Below are positions 37,181-45,880 of a DNA stretch of 64,000 nt, one piece after another. A model generated the notes under the pieces. The model was not told where the DNA came from, did not search any database, and saw only the letters and a program-made list of their open reading frames with translations. Each line of letters starts with the position of its first letter. Within the stretch, counting starts at the first letter, position 1. This DNA comes from QHXM01 sp032160705 (GTDB lineage: Bacteria; Acidobacteriota; Blastocatellia; Pyrinomonadales; Pyrinomonadaceae). The translations under genes were made by a program, and so were the position numbers. Location of the stretch: assembly GCA_032160705.1 (NCBI GenBank), contig JAVHVE010000061.1:71481-135480 (forward strand), written 5' to 3'.

Positions 37181-37260
37181 CAGTTCTCAGTTTTCAGTTT
37201 TGAGTTTTCAGTAAAGACTGATTACTCGCTTCTGAAAACTGAAAACTGAAAACTGAAAAC
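37181..37260. repeat. Heptamer hairpin, CAGTTTT family (nuoI-nuoJ)
   Basis: It begins directly after the nuoI stop and ends 1 nt before the nuoJ ATG. Left arm 37181-37213, right arm 37231-37260. Confidence 0.9.
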
Positions 37261-37261
37261 T

Positions 37262-37927
37262 ATGGTTCTCTCCGGTTGGGAAGCAGTCTTCTTTTGGGTG
37301 TTCTCGATTGCGGCGCTGATCGCTGGCCTCTTGACGATCATGGCGCGCAATGCGGTGCATAGCGCGCTCTTCCTGATTTCGTCGCTGGTTTCCATTGCGG
37401 CGCTGTTTATTCTGCTCGGTGCAGAGTTCATCGCGGGTGTGCAGATTCTGGTATACGTCGGCGGCGTGATGGTGCTGTTCCTCTTCGTCATCATGCTCGT
37501 CAACGTCGGCGCGGAAGAACGCGGGCGCGAGCGCCTCTTCAACCGTCCGGCGCAGGTGATTACGACCACCGTCTTTGCGTTGCTGCTCGCCGTCGGGTTG
37601 GTTTACGCGCTCAATCAGGGCTACAAGGGGATTTCGGAGAATAACAAAGACAAGATTGATTTGGCCGGGGCAAGACGCTCCATTGAGGAGCAGGATTTGC
37701 CGCGCGCGGCGACCGGCACATTCAGAATCACGAAGGACACGGAGCGAGTCGGCAATAGTCTCTATCGCTACGCTTCGCTCCCCTTCGAGATTGCGAGCGT
37801 GCTCTTGCTCGTCGCCATCATCGGCTCTGTGATGCTGGCGCGCACGGTCAAGCAGGAAGCAGCCGTTGATGATGTGGATCCAATGGAAGAGCAGAATACA
37901 GAAGACAGGAGTCAGAAGTCAGAATGA
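37262..37927 (+). CDS. nuoJ: NADH-quinone oxidoreductase subunit J, C-terminus encoded by repeat
   Basis: The 221-residue membrane subunit has five helices, including the conserved third helix 'GVQILVYVGGVMVLFLFVIMLVN' region (positions about 60-82) with its pi-bulge. Extra loop residues 'GISENNKDKIDLAGARRSIE' precede the last helix 'IASVLLLVAIIGSVML'. The final residues (QNTEDRSQKSE) come from the left arm of a heptamer hairpin. The start ATG is 1 nt after the previous hairpin; no Shine-Dalgarno is visible. Confidence 0.95.
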   Translation: MVLSGWEAVFFWVFSIAALIAGLLTIMARNAVHSALFLISSLVSIAALFILLGAEFIAGVQILVYVGGVMVLFLFVIMLVNVGAEERGRERLFNRPAQVITTTVFALLLAVGLVYALNQGYKGISENNKDKIDLAGARRSIEEQDLPRAATGTFRITKDTERVGNSLYRYASLPFEIASVLLLVAIIGSVMLARTVKQEAAVDDVDPMEEQNTEDRSQKSE

Positions 37928-37995
37928 AGAGGCGGAGAACCACATTCACAGATTTTCTTTTATTCTGACTTCTGTGTTCTGACTTCTGACTCCTG
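37892..37995. repeat. Heptamer hairpin, GACTTCT family (nuoJ-nuoK)
   Basis: The left arm 37892-37924 overlaps the nuoJ 3' end and contains its stop; the right arm 37962-37995 is the inverse. The loop (37925-37961) is near-identical to that of the nuoM-nuoN copy. A GCGGGGA follows, 8 nt before nuoK. Confidence 0.88.
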
Positions 37996-38005
37996 CGGGG
38001 AATTT

Positions 38006-38413
38006 ATGACCAGCTTATTAACTCCCATGTTCGCCTTCGTTATTCAGGAAGCGGCGAGCAGTCGCGGCGAGCAGATCATGCAGGGCATCAAGAACCCTGA
38101 CCTCTCGAAGTTTCTGGTCATCGGTGCGCTGCTATTCATCATCGGCGTGGCGGGCGTACTCTCGCGCCGCAACATCATCGTCATCTTCATGTCAATCGAG
38201 TTGATTTTGAACGCCGCCAACCTGAACTTCATAGCCTTTTCGCGTTACCTGCAAGACACCGGCAATATCAACGCCATCGCGGGACAGGTTTTCACGGTCT
38301 TCATCATCGTTGTTGCGGCGGCTGAAGCCGCCATTGGTCTCGGCATTGTCATCGCGCTTTACCGGAACAAGGAGACGATCTGGGTTGACGAAATTGATTT
38401 GTTGAAATGGTGA
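38006..38413 (+). CDS. nuoK: NADH-quinone oxidoreductase subunit K
   Basis: The 135-residue subunit has three helices and the two essential membrane glutamates, one in 'IVIFMSIELILNAANLNF' and one in 'VVAAAEAAIGLGIVIAL'. It is 30-35 residues longer at the N-terminus than typical NuoK (about 100 residues). That extension contains a hydrophobic patch and the polar 'AASSRGEQIMQGIKNPD'. A Met25 start would give normal length, but the upstream ATG is better placed after GGGG. Confidence 0.93.
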   Translation: MTSLLTPMFAFVIQEAASSRGEQIMQGIKNPDLSKFLVIGALLFIIGVAGVLSRRNIIVIFMSIELILNAANLNFIAFSRYLQDTGNINAIAGQVFTVFIIVVAAAEAAIGLGIVIALYRNKETIWVDEIDLLKW

Positions 38414-38471
38414 ATTTCTGTTCGAGCCTCGCTGCTCCATTAACCCCCTTAGAATAGTGAGAAAAACTCTG

Positions 38472-39410
38472 ATGCCTTTTCAAACCAACACCACGCAACG
38501 AGTGGTTGACATATCCATCAGGCGCGGGGCGCTCGCGCTGATCCTGCTCGTTTGCGTGTTGGCCGCCGGGTGCTCCAAAGCCACGAATTCAAACCAGGCG
38601 AACACCAATTCCAAGCGGAACACCGCAACTTCTGCCAATGCCGCTCCTGCCACGGCGCAGGGCAGTTCCGCCTCTGCCGAAGACAAGGGCGACTTCAAGC
38701 TGGCTTACGTGCCGGTCAAGAATGAGCAGCACGCGCACCTGGAGAAAATGCTCCAGGATTCCAAGCTCTTTGACCGCCTCACAGAAGATTTGAACAATCA
38801 CCTAGCTCTGCCATTCGACATTACAACTACCTTCACGGAGTGCGCGGACTTGCCGGAAGCGCAGCAGATGGGCGCTGCAAACGCCTGGTATAACCCTGAG
38901 AACCATTCAGTCACGATGTGCTACGAGCTGATAGCCAAGTCCGAGGAGCTTTTCAAAGACGACGAGAAGACGCCGCAAGATTTAGAGGATGCCGTGAAAG
39001 GTTCGACGGCGTGGACTTTCTATCACGAACTTGGCCATGCCATGATAGATATTTACAAGCTCCCGCTGACCGGGAAGAACGAGGACGCGGCGGATCAGAT
39101 TTCCACCTATACCCTCATCGGCGGCGGCGACGAAGGGGAGAAATACGCCCTCAGCGGGGCAGAGGATTTTGGGCGCGAGGCCGGTGCGGACAACGACCTC
39201 AACGACCTGCAATTTGCTGACACACACTCGCTCGACAAGCAAAGGTTCTACAACATCGTCTGCTGGGTCTATGGTCAGAACGAGGAAAAATATAGCCACC
39301 TGATTGAACAGGGAGCTTTGCCGGAAAACAGGGCGGGGCGCTGCAAAGAAGAGTACGACACGATGACGCGCAGTTGGGAGACTCTGCTGGCACCGCACAA
39401 GAAAAGCTAA
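38472..39410 (+). CDS. DUF4344-type putative metallopeptidase lipoprotein, inserted in the nuo cluster
   Basis: The 312-residue protein has a lipoprotein signal ('LALILLVCVLAAGCSK', lipobox Cys), then an Asn/Ala/Thr-rich linker, then a DUF4344 domain: 'WYNPENHSVTMCYELIAKSEELF', the zinc-type motif in 'WTFYHELGHAMIDIYKLPLTGKNEDAADQ' (about 190-215; HELGH) and 'FADTHSLDKQRFYNIVCWVYG'. Membrane-tethered, periplasmic, possibly proteolytic. ATG 38472 is chosen; an in-frame GTG lies 15 bp upstream. Its stop is 6 bp before nuoL, so it is co-transcribed with complex I genes. A role in complex I is not known. Confidence 0.82.
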   Translation: MPFQTNTTQRVVDISIRRGALALILLVCVLAAGCSKATNSNQANTNSKRNTATSANAAPATAQGSSASAEDKGDFKLAYVPVKNEQHAHLEKMLQDSKLFDRLTEDLNNHLALPFDITTTFTECADLPEAQQMGAANAWYNPENHSVTMCYELIAKSEELFKDDEKTPQDLEDAVKGSTAWTFYHELGHAMIDIYKLPLTGKNEDAADQISTYTLIGGGDEGEKYALSGAEDFGREAGADNDLNDLQFADTHSLDKQRFYNIVCWVYGQNEEKYSHLIEQGALPENRAGRCKEEYDTMTRSWETLLAPHKKS

Positions 39411-39416
39411 GAATCT

Positions 39417-42071
39417 ATGTACCGATACATCTGGCTCGTTCCGCTTCTGCCCCTTGCGGGCGCGGCCATTAACGGCCTGCTGGGGCGCAAATTTCGTTTC
39501 TCGGAAAGGCTCGTTGGCTCTATTGCCGTCGGCTCTATTGCGCTCGCGTTTCTGTTAAGCGTGATGGCTGTCTGGTCGTATGGCTTCAGCAGCGACGCGC
39601 GCTGGCCTGCGCCCTATCTGACGAGCGAGGACGGCAGGTTCGGGTACACGTGGATTCCGGGCGGCGCGGTAGAGCTAACGCAGGGCACAAGAGATCGCGT
39701 GAGCGCCGAGACAATGGAGCAACTCGGCGAGGAAGCGGCTCGCATCAGGGCGGAGCGCGGGTTGGCACCTGGTGCGCCGGTTTTGGTCGGCAGGCCGGTA
39801 GTACCGGAGACGAATCAAGCCTCGATTCTTAACGTAGAGTGGAGCTATCAACTCGATTCGCTCTCCTCTGTCTTCATGCTCATCGTGACAGGTGTGGGCT
39901 TGTGCATCTTCGTCTTTGCAACGGGCTACATGCACGGCGACACAGGCTTCTATCGGTTCTTTGCCTATCTCGGCCTCTTCATGTTCTCGATGCTCGTCCT
40001 CGTGATGGGGTCGAATTTTTTGATGATGTTCGTCGGCTGGGAGGGTGTCGGTCTTTGTTCGTACCTGCTCATCGGCTATTACTTTGACCGCAAGGAAGCG
40101 GGCGATGCCTCGCGCAAGGCTTTCATCACGAACCGCATCGGGGATTTCGGCTTCACCCTCGCCATCTTTGCCATCATCGCTACGTTCGGCTCGGTGCAAT
40201 ACGGGGACGTGATGAGACAGGCGGCGAGCTACCCCGTTGAGGTGTTAGGACAGTGGGGGCTGATGTCCTGGATTGCGCTCGGACTCTTCATCGGCGCAAT
40301 CGGCAAATCCGCGCAGATTCCTTTGTTCGTCTGGCTGCCGGACGCGATGGCCGGGCCGACGCCAGTCTCCGCCTTGATTCACGCGGCGACAATGGTCACT
40401 GCCGGGCTCTACATGCTGACGCGCACGAACGTCATCTTCCAGCATTCGCAGACCGTGATGCTGGTCGTGGCAATCGTCGGCGCAGCCACCGCGCTCTTTG
40501 CCGCGACCATCGGCATCACGCAAAACGACATCAAGAAAGTTCTAGCTTACTCGACCATCTCGCAGCTAGGCTTCATGTTCCTGGCCTGCGGCGTCGGCGC
40601 GTTCGTCATCGGCATCTTCCACGTCATGACGCATGCTTTCTTCAAGGCCCTGATGTTTCTCGGCGCAGGGAGCGTGATTCACGGCATGCACCATGAACAG
40701 GACATGCGGCGCATGGGCGGTTTGAAGAAGTACATGCCGAAGACGTACTGGACATTCCTCGCGGGCTGGCTCGCCATCTGCGGCATCATTCCGTTCAGCG
40801 GCTTCTGGTCGAAGGATGAGATTTTGTGGCAGACGGCTTCGACCAACTACATTCCGGGCGGCTGGATTCTCTGGCTCGTCGGCACAATCGCCGCGACCTG
40901 CACGGCCTTCTACATGACGCGGCTGATGGCGATGACCTTCTGGGGCAAGCCAAGATTTTTAGAAAAATCGGCGGGCGGCGAGGCCGACGAAGCGCACGCG
41001 CATGGCTTTGACGAAGGCTTGAAGCCGCACGACGCGCGCATGGAATCCGCAGGCGACCGACCGCACCATGAGCCGGGCGCGCATGTGGGCGAAGCCCACG
41101 ACGAACAGGTAGCGCACGATGTTGGGGGCGCGCACGCGGCAGACGAACATGGGCACGGCGCGCATGGTCATGGCTCGCACATCCCGCACGAATCGCCGCC
41201 TTCGATGTGGATTCCGCTGGCTGTTCTGGCTGTGCTCGCGACCATCGGCGGACTCATCGGCATCGGCCCGGCGTTCACGGGCGGCGGGCACGCGGGCGGG
41301 CGCGTCAACATTGTCAACTGGCTCGACCCGGTCATCTGGAATCCGCAGACGCGCGCATTTGGCCGTGAGCATGAAGCGGCAGGCGAGAGCCCCGGCCATG
41401 CCGAAAGCGCTGGCGCTCCGTTAGCTTCGGACGCGCCGCACGGCACAGCAGCCACACCTGTGCGCGAAGCGGCTGGCGGTGAAGAGTCCGCTTCGCCTTA
41501 TGGCTCGACAGGGTTCAACCTGGCTCACGCGGCGGAAAACGCTCTCGGCAGCCACGCGCGTGCGGAATGGCTCTTCATCATTATCTCGCTCATCGCGGCT
41601 GGAACGGGGATGGGACTGGGCTGGCTCTTTTACGTCAGGAAACCCGGCCTGCCGGATGTGTGGGCTGCGCGCCTGCGCCCGCTCTATCGCGCGAGCTTCA
41701 ACAAATACTGGGTGGACGAACTCTACGGCAAGCTTTTCACGCGGCGCACGATGGACGCGGCGCGCGGCGTCTATGCAGTTGACTCGCGCGTGCTGGACGG
41801 CGCGGTCAACGGCACCGCCTGGCTGACGCGCATGGCGAGCCGCATCACGGGCGGGTTTGACAGGTATATCGTTGACGGATTGGTCAACGGCATCGCCAAA
41901 GTCATTGGCAGACACGCGTCGCGCCTGATCCGCTCGACGCAAACGGGTCTGACGGCGAACTACGCGCTCGTGATGGTGCTCGGCCTCGTCATTGCCGTCG
42001 CGCTCTTTTTCGGTCAAGACCTGTGGAATGCAGTTTTCGGTTTTCAGTTTTCAGTTTTCAGCTTCCGCTGA
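39417..42071 (+). CDS. nuoL: NADH-quinone oxidoreductase subunit L with His-rich and other insertions
   Basis: NuoL is the distal proton-pumping antiporter-like subunit. At 884 residues it is about 200-270 longer than usual. The core is intact: 'GWEGVGLCSYLLIGYYF', 'AQIPLFVWLPDAMAGPTPVS', 'LIHAATMVTAGLYML', 'ISQLGFMFLACGVG', 'HAFFKALMFLGAGSVIH'. Insertions are an extracytoplasmic loop at about 75-130 and a His/Ala/Gly/Glu-rich stretch at about 525-595 with more than 20 histidines. A further Ala/Glu/Gly/Pro-rich loop lies near 650-700. The C-terminal 'FGFQFSVFSFR' is translated from a heptamer repeat. The histidine loop could bind metal; that is inference. Confidence 0.94.
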   Translation: MYRYIWLVPLLPLAGAAINGLLGRKFRFSERLVGSIAVGSIALAFLLSVMAVWSYGFSSDARWPAPYLTSEDGRFGYTWIPGGAVELTQGTRDRVSAETMEQLGEEAARIRAERGLAPGAPVLVGRPVVPETNQASILNVEWSYQLDSLSSVFMLIVTGVGLCIFVFATGYMHGDTGFYRFFAYLGLFMFSMLVLVMGSNFLMMFVGWEGVGLCSYLLIGYYFDRKEAGDASRKAFITNRIGDFGFTLAIFAIIATFGSVQYGDVMRQAASYPVEVLGQWGLMSWIALGLFIGAIGKSAQIPLFVWLPDAMAGPTPVSALIHAATMVTAGLYMLTRTNVIFQHSQTVMLVVAIVGAATALFAATIGITQNDIKKVLAYSTISQLGFMFLACGVGAFVIGIFHVMTHAFFKALMFLGAGSVIHGMHHEQDMRRMGGLKKYMPKTYWTFLAGWLAICGIIPFSGFWSKDEILWQTASTNYIPGGWILWLVGTIAATCTAFYMTRLMAMTFWGKPRFLEKSAGGEADEAHAHGFDEGLKPHDARMESAGDRPHHEPGAHVGEAHDEQVAHDVGGAHAADEHGHGAHGHGSHIPHESPPSMWIPLAVLAVLATIGGLIGIGPAFTGGGHAGGRVNIVNWLDPVIWNPQTRAFGREHEAAGESPGHAESAGAPLASDAPHGTAATPVREAAGGEESASPYGSTGFNLAHAAENALGSHARAEWLFIIISLIAAGTGMGLGWLFYVRKPGLPDVWAARLRPLYRASFNKYWVDELYGKLFTRRTMDAARGVYAVDSRVLDGAVNGTAWLTRMASRITGGFDRYIVDGLVNGIAKVIGRHASRLIRSTQTGLTANYALVMVLGLVIAVALFFGQDLWNAVFGFQFSVFSFR

Positions 42072-42148
42072 GAATGGAAGCTTGATGACCGATTACCGAA
42101 CTGGTTTAACTGAAGACTGAAAACTGAAAACTCGGAACTGAAAACTGA
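42031..42148. repeat. Heptamer hairpin, CAGTTTT family (nuoL-nuoM)
   Basis: The left arm 42031-42063 is inside the nuoL coding end; the right arm 42108-42148 ends 2 nt before nuoM. The loop is longer than usual (44 nt) and holds its own small hairpin (GCTTCC...GGAAGC). Confidence 0.88.
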
Positions 42149-42150
42149 CT

Positions 42151-43872
42151 ATGAGATACATTCTCTCCATCGTGACGTGGTTGCCGACGGTTGGCGCGAT
42201 CATCATTCTGGCTCTGTTCAAGAAGGAGCAGGGGAATTGGATCAAGAAGTTCACGACCGCGTGGTTCGGCCTGACCTTCATCGCGTCGCTGTTTTTGTTT
42301 ACCTATGACAAGGCGAAGGGCGGGATGCAGTTTCTGGAAGACCTGCCGTGGATTCCTGTCATCGGGGCGCGTTACCAGATGGGCGCGGACGGCGTGGCGG
42401 TGCTGCTGATTGTGCTGACGACGCTGCTCGGCGTGATCGCCTGTCTCTCATCATGGAAGTACATCGAGAAGCGCGAGAAGGAATACTACGTCCTGCTGTT
42501 AGTTTTGCAAACGGCGGTGGTCGGTGTCTTCTCTTCGATGGATTTATTCCTGTTCTACCTCTTCTTCGAAGTCTCGCTCGTTCCGATGTATTTCCTGATC
42601 GGCATCTGGGGCGGTGAGCGCAGGTTGTATGCGGCCATCAAGTTTTTCCTGTACACGCTGGTTGGCTCGGTCGTGATGCTGCTCGGCGTTTTGAAGATGT
42701 ACTTTCTGACGCAGGATGCTGCGCTGATTTCGCGGATTACCCAGACCACGGTCAATAACCTTGCCGGTAATGCTGAGGCCGCGAATCTGGTTTCCACCTC
42801 GCTACAGGCTGCGGCGACCAATGGTACGGGAACTTTCAATATCATCTTAATGCAGGCGATGGGTTCGGTGATGGAGATGGGCACGATGCAGGTCTTGCTC
42901 TTCTTCGCCTTTGCGCTCGGCTTTGCGATCAAAGTCCCGATGTGGCCGTTTCATACCTGGCTGCCGGACGCGCACGTCGAAGCTCCAACAGCAGGGAGCG
43001 TGATCCTCGCGGGCATTTTGCTGAAACTCGGCACATACGGTTTCTTCCGTTTCAATCTGCCGATGTTTCCGAAAGCCTCAATGGATGAAAGCTACTTTGG
43101 CGGCTTTGGCGTGAGGAGCGTAATGGTCTTCCTTGCCCTTGTCGGCATCATCTATGGGGCGCTGGCGGCGATGTATTTCGTCGTCAAAAAGGATGGGGAC
43201 GTGAAGAAGCTGGTCGCTTATTCTTCCGTCTCTTCGATGGGCATCGTGATCCTGGGGCTGTTCGCTATGAACCCGAACGGCGTCAACGGCGCGGTGCTGC
43301 ACATGATTAATCACGGCATCTATTCAGGCGCGCTCTTCCTGCTGGTCGGCATCATCTACGAGCGGCGACACACGCGGATCGTCTCGGAGTTTGGCGGGCT
43401 CTCGCACGTCATGCCCGGCTACGCCGCTGTCTTTCTGGCGATGGCGATGACGGCCATCGGATTGCCGCTCCTGTGCGTTTTCATCTCGGAATTCTTAGCG
43501 ATGCGCGGCGCGTTTGAAGCCAATCCGTGGTGGGCTGGTTGGGCTGCGCTCGGAATCATTTTGAACGCGGGCTACATGCTCTGGCTCTATCAACGCATGT
43601 TCTTCGGCAACATCGAGAATCCGAAGAACAAGAATCTGCCGGACATGACGGGACGCGAGTGGGCTTACATGACGCCGCTCATCATCCTCTCATTGTGGAT
43701 CGGCGTCTACCCGAAGACGTTTGTTGATTACATTCAAAAGCCGGTCGCAGCGGTCGTGCGGCAGGTGAGGCCGGATTACCCGATACCGGGCATGCCTCCA
43801 ACGGCAGAGCCGAGAACAACGATGAAGGTCGAAAAGCAGGAAACAGGAGACAGAATACAGAAGTCAGAATAA
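42151..43872 (+). CDS. nuoM: NADH-quinone oxidoreductase subunit M, C-terminus encoded by repeat
   Basis: A 573-residue proton-pumping subunit with about 14 helices. Key motifs are 'LFYLFFEVSLVPMYFLIGIWG' (essential Glu; region about 135-155), 'MWPFHTWLPDAHVEAPTAGS', 'LLKLGTYGFFRFNLPMFP', 'LVAYSSVSSMGIVILGLFA' and 'NHGIYSGALFLLVG'. A Thr/Asn/Ala-rich loop near 195-225 is an insertion. The last residues QETGDRIQKSE are read from the next hairpin and match the tail of the small gene upstream of nuoD. Confidence 0.96.
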   Translation: MRYILSIVTWLPTVGAIIILALFKKEQGNWIKKFTTAWFGLTFIASLFLFTYDKAKGGMQFLEDLPWIPVIGARYQMGADGVAVLLIVLTTLLGVIACLSSWKYIEKREKEYYVLLLVLQTAVVGVFSSMDLFLFYLFFEVSLVPMYFLIGIWGGERRLYAAIKFFLYTLVGSVVMLLGVLKMYFLTQDAALISRITQTTVNNLAGNAEAANLVSTSLQAAATNGTGTFNIILMQAMGSVMEMGTMQVLLFFAFALGFAIKVPMWPFHTWLPDAHVEAPTAGSVILAGILLKLGTYGFFRFNLPMFPKASMDESYFGGFGVRSVMVFLALVGIIYGALAAMYFVVKKDGDVKKLVAYSSVSSMGIVILGLFAMNPNGVNGAVLHMINHGIYSGALFLLVGIIYERRHTRIVSEFGGLSHVMPGYAAVFLAMAMTAIGLPLLCVFISEFLAMRGAFEANPWWAGWAALGIILNAGYMLWLYQRMFFGNIENPKNKNLPDMTGREWAYMTPLIILSLWIGVYPKTFVDYIQKPVAAVVRQVRPDYPIPGMPPTAEPRTTMKVEKQETGDRIQKSE

Positions 43873-43940
43873 AGAGGCGGCGACCACATTCACAGATTTT
43901 CTTTTCTTCTGACTCCTGACTCCTGACTTCTGGATTCTGA
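43837..43940. repeat. Heptamer hairpin, GACTTCT family (nuoM-nuoN)
   Basis: The left arm 43837-43870 codes the NuoM tail; the right arm 43916-43940 ends 5 nt before the nuoN ATG. The loop GAGGCGG-GACCACATTCACAG is shared with the nuoJ-nuoK copy. Confidence 0.88.
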
Positions 43941-43945
43941 TTGTT

Positions 43946-45508
43946 ATGTTTCTTCAAGCCAACAGCATCGAGCTTTATAAGTTGAGCGATCTGCAATTGA
44001 TCGCGCCGGAGATTATTCTGACCGTCTGCGCGTGCGTCGTGCTCATCATGGAAGTCGTCCTGCCGTACAAGAAGAGCAAGTGGACGGCCTACTTCGCGTT
44101 GGTCGGCATCGCGCTCGCGGTTGTCTCTCTCGTCGCGCTCTTTTTCGGCATGGGGGGCTTTCAAAGTCTGAAAGCCACGGGCGCTCTGCCCGCCGTAAAT
44201 GGTTTCTACGGCATGATCCGCCTGGATGGGTTCGCTCTCGTCTTCAAATTAATCTTTCTCCTGGCGGCGGCGCTCTCGATTGCGATTGCGATGCGCTTTC
44301 TGGACATCGAAGGAGAGCAGCACGGCGAGTATTACGCGCTCGTTTTGTTCGCCACAACGGGGATGATGTTTTTGGCTTGCGGCTACGATCTCATCACGCT
44401 TTTCATCAGCCTGGAATTGATGGCGCTGACGTTCTACGTGCTGGTGGCTTTCACCAAGCGGCAGAAGCGTTCAAACGAAGCCGCGATGAAATACTTTCTC
44501 TTGGGAGCGTTCTCGTCCGGGATTCTGCTCTACGGGATGTCCATGCTCTACGGCGTCGCGGGCTCGACGAATCTAGGCGACATTTCTCATGCTGTCAGCG
44601 CCGCCTTAACGTCAAGCGACCCGACGGGTGCGACGACAATACTTCCGCTGCGCCCGCTGCTCCTGCTCGGCATGATTGCGATGGCTGCCGGGTTGTTCTT
44701 CAAAATCTCTGCCGTCCCGTTTCACATGTGGGCACCTGACGCCTACGAAGGCGCACCGACATCCGTCACCGCGTTTCTTTCCACCGGGTCGAAAGCCGCG
44801 AGCTTCGCGCTTTTCGCGCGCATCTTCATGGAGGCGCTGCCTGCGATGCGCGCCGATTGGGCTCCGCTGCTCGGACTCGTCGCCGCCATCACTATCCTGG
44901 TGGGCAACTGGGCTGCCGTCACACAGGAGAACTCAAAGCGGCTACTCGCCTATTCGTCAATCTCGAATGCGGGTTATCTCCTGCTCGGCCTGATCGCCAT
45001 GAACCAGTATGGCTACATCGGCCTGGTCATCTACCTGCTCGTCTACACGCTGATGAATCTGGGTGCGTTCGGCATCATCATCAGCCTCAGACGACGAGGC
45101 ATCATCGGCGACAACGTTGACGATTTGACGGGACTCGCGGAGAAAGCTCCTGGGATGGCGATTATGATGACCATCTTCATGCTCTCTCTCGGAGGCTTGC
45201 CCATCACAGGAGGTTTCATCGGGAAGTATTTTCTCTTCGGCGGACTCTTGCAGCGAGGCCAGACGGAAGGCAAGTCCTGGTACTACTGGCTGGCCATCTG
45301 GGCGATCCTCAACACGGTTGTCTCCTTTTACTATTACGTGCGCTTTATCCGCGCCATGTACTTGAGCGACCGCGTGGCCGATGCGCGACCGCTCTCGCTC
45401 TCTCCGGCGCTCAAGACTGCGCTCGTCGTCTCGCTGGTTGGAATCATTTTCATAGGCATCTACCCGCAGCCATTTATTGACCTCGCCAGACAACTGATGC
45501 CCCACTGA
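43946..45508 (+). CDS. nuoN: NADH-quinone oxidoreductase subunit N
   Basis: A 520-residue antiporter-like subunit. Motifs are 'LITLFISLELMALTFYVLVAF' (Glu; about 150-170), 'NEAAMKYFLLGAFSSGILLYG', 'FKISAVPFHMWAPDAYEGAPT', 'KRLLAYSSISNAGYLLLGL' and 'GLPITGGFIGKYFLF'. Length is slightly above average. It ends the nuo run; nuoE, nuoF and nuoG are absent. The next gene begins 86 bp later with its own ribosome site. Confidence 0.96.
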   Translation: MFLQANSIELYKLSDLQLIAPEIILTVCACVVLIMEVVLPYKKSKWTAYFALVGIALAVVSLVALFFGMGGFQSLKATGALPAVNGFYGMIRLDGFALVFKLIFLLAAALSIAIAMRFLDIEGEQHGEYYALVLFATTGMMFLACGYDLITLFISLELMALTFYVLVAFTKRQKRSNEAAMKYFLLGAFSSGILLYGMSMLYGVAGSTNLGDISHAVSAALTSSDPTGATTILPLRPLLLLGMIAMAAGLFFKISAVPFHMWAPDAYEGAPTSVTAFLSTGSKAASFALFARIFMEALPAMRADWAPLLGLVAAITILVGNWAAVTQENSKRLLAYSSISNAGYLLLGLIAMNQYGYIGLVIYLLVYTLMNLGAFGIIISLRRRGIIGDNVDDLTGLAEKAPGMAIMMTIFMLSLGGLPITGGFIGKYFLFGGLLQRGQTEGKSWYYWLAIWAILNTVVSFYYYVRFIRAMYLSDRVADARPLSLSPALKTALVVSLVGIIFIGIYPQPFIDLARQLMPH

Positions 45509-45594
45509 CCTCTGCCCGCTGCCGACGAGGTTTGTGTTGATAAAATTCTGGCAGAAGTTCAACGGATGATTCTTCAGACAGGAGAATAAGAAAC

Positions 45595-45870
45595 ATGAAA
45601 AACAGACACACGCGCCTCTCATTTCTAATCGTCGTCCTGGCTTTGACCGCTCAACTTTCTTTTATCTCTCCCTCCACTCAGGCACAGAACACGAATTCGT
45701 CTACCACGTCGGAGGAGATGGGTCGCCAGGAAGACCGCGGCGGCTCACGTTCTTCCTGGCGCTGCCGTCGAAGGTGTACTGATGCTTACCGCAGATGCCT
45801 GCGGAGCGGAGGCAATGCCAGATCATGTCGCGTGCGTTTCAGAAACTGCCTGCGACGCTGCTCGCGATAG
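45595..45870 (+). CDS. Small secreted Cys/Arg-rich peptide with symmetrical cysteine spacing
   Basis: The 91-residue precursor has GGAG 9 nt before the ATG, and a signal peptide with a good cleavage site (TQA-QN, about 30/31). An acidic/polar propeptide-like stretch (31-54) follows. The last 36 residues contain six cysteines, C57-x3-C61-x6-C68-x9-C78-x6-C85-x3-C89, and about 14 arginines. The spacing is a perfect mirror (3-6-9-6-3) and suggests a disulfide-bonded helical hairpin. I do not know a named family. Antimicrobial, metal-binding or structural roles are all possible. Codon bias resembles neighbours, so I consider it real. Confidence 0.65.
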   Translation: MKNRHTRLSFLIVVLALTAQLSFISPSTQAQNTNSSTTSEEMGRQEDRGGSRSSWRCRRRCTDAYRRCLRSGGNARSCRVRFRNCLRRCSR

Positions 45871-45880
45871 TACAGGGTTT

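Noticed and set aside
20733..43940. Heptamer repeats as CRISPR arrays
   Set aside because: Units are 7 nt without spacers, arms are inverted copies, and no cas genes are present.
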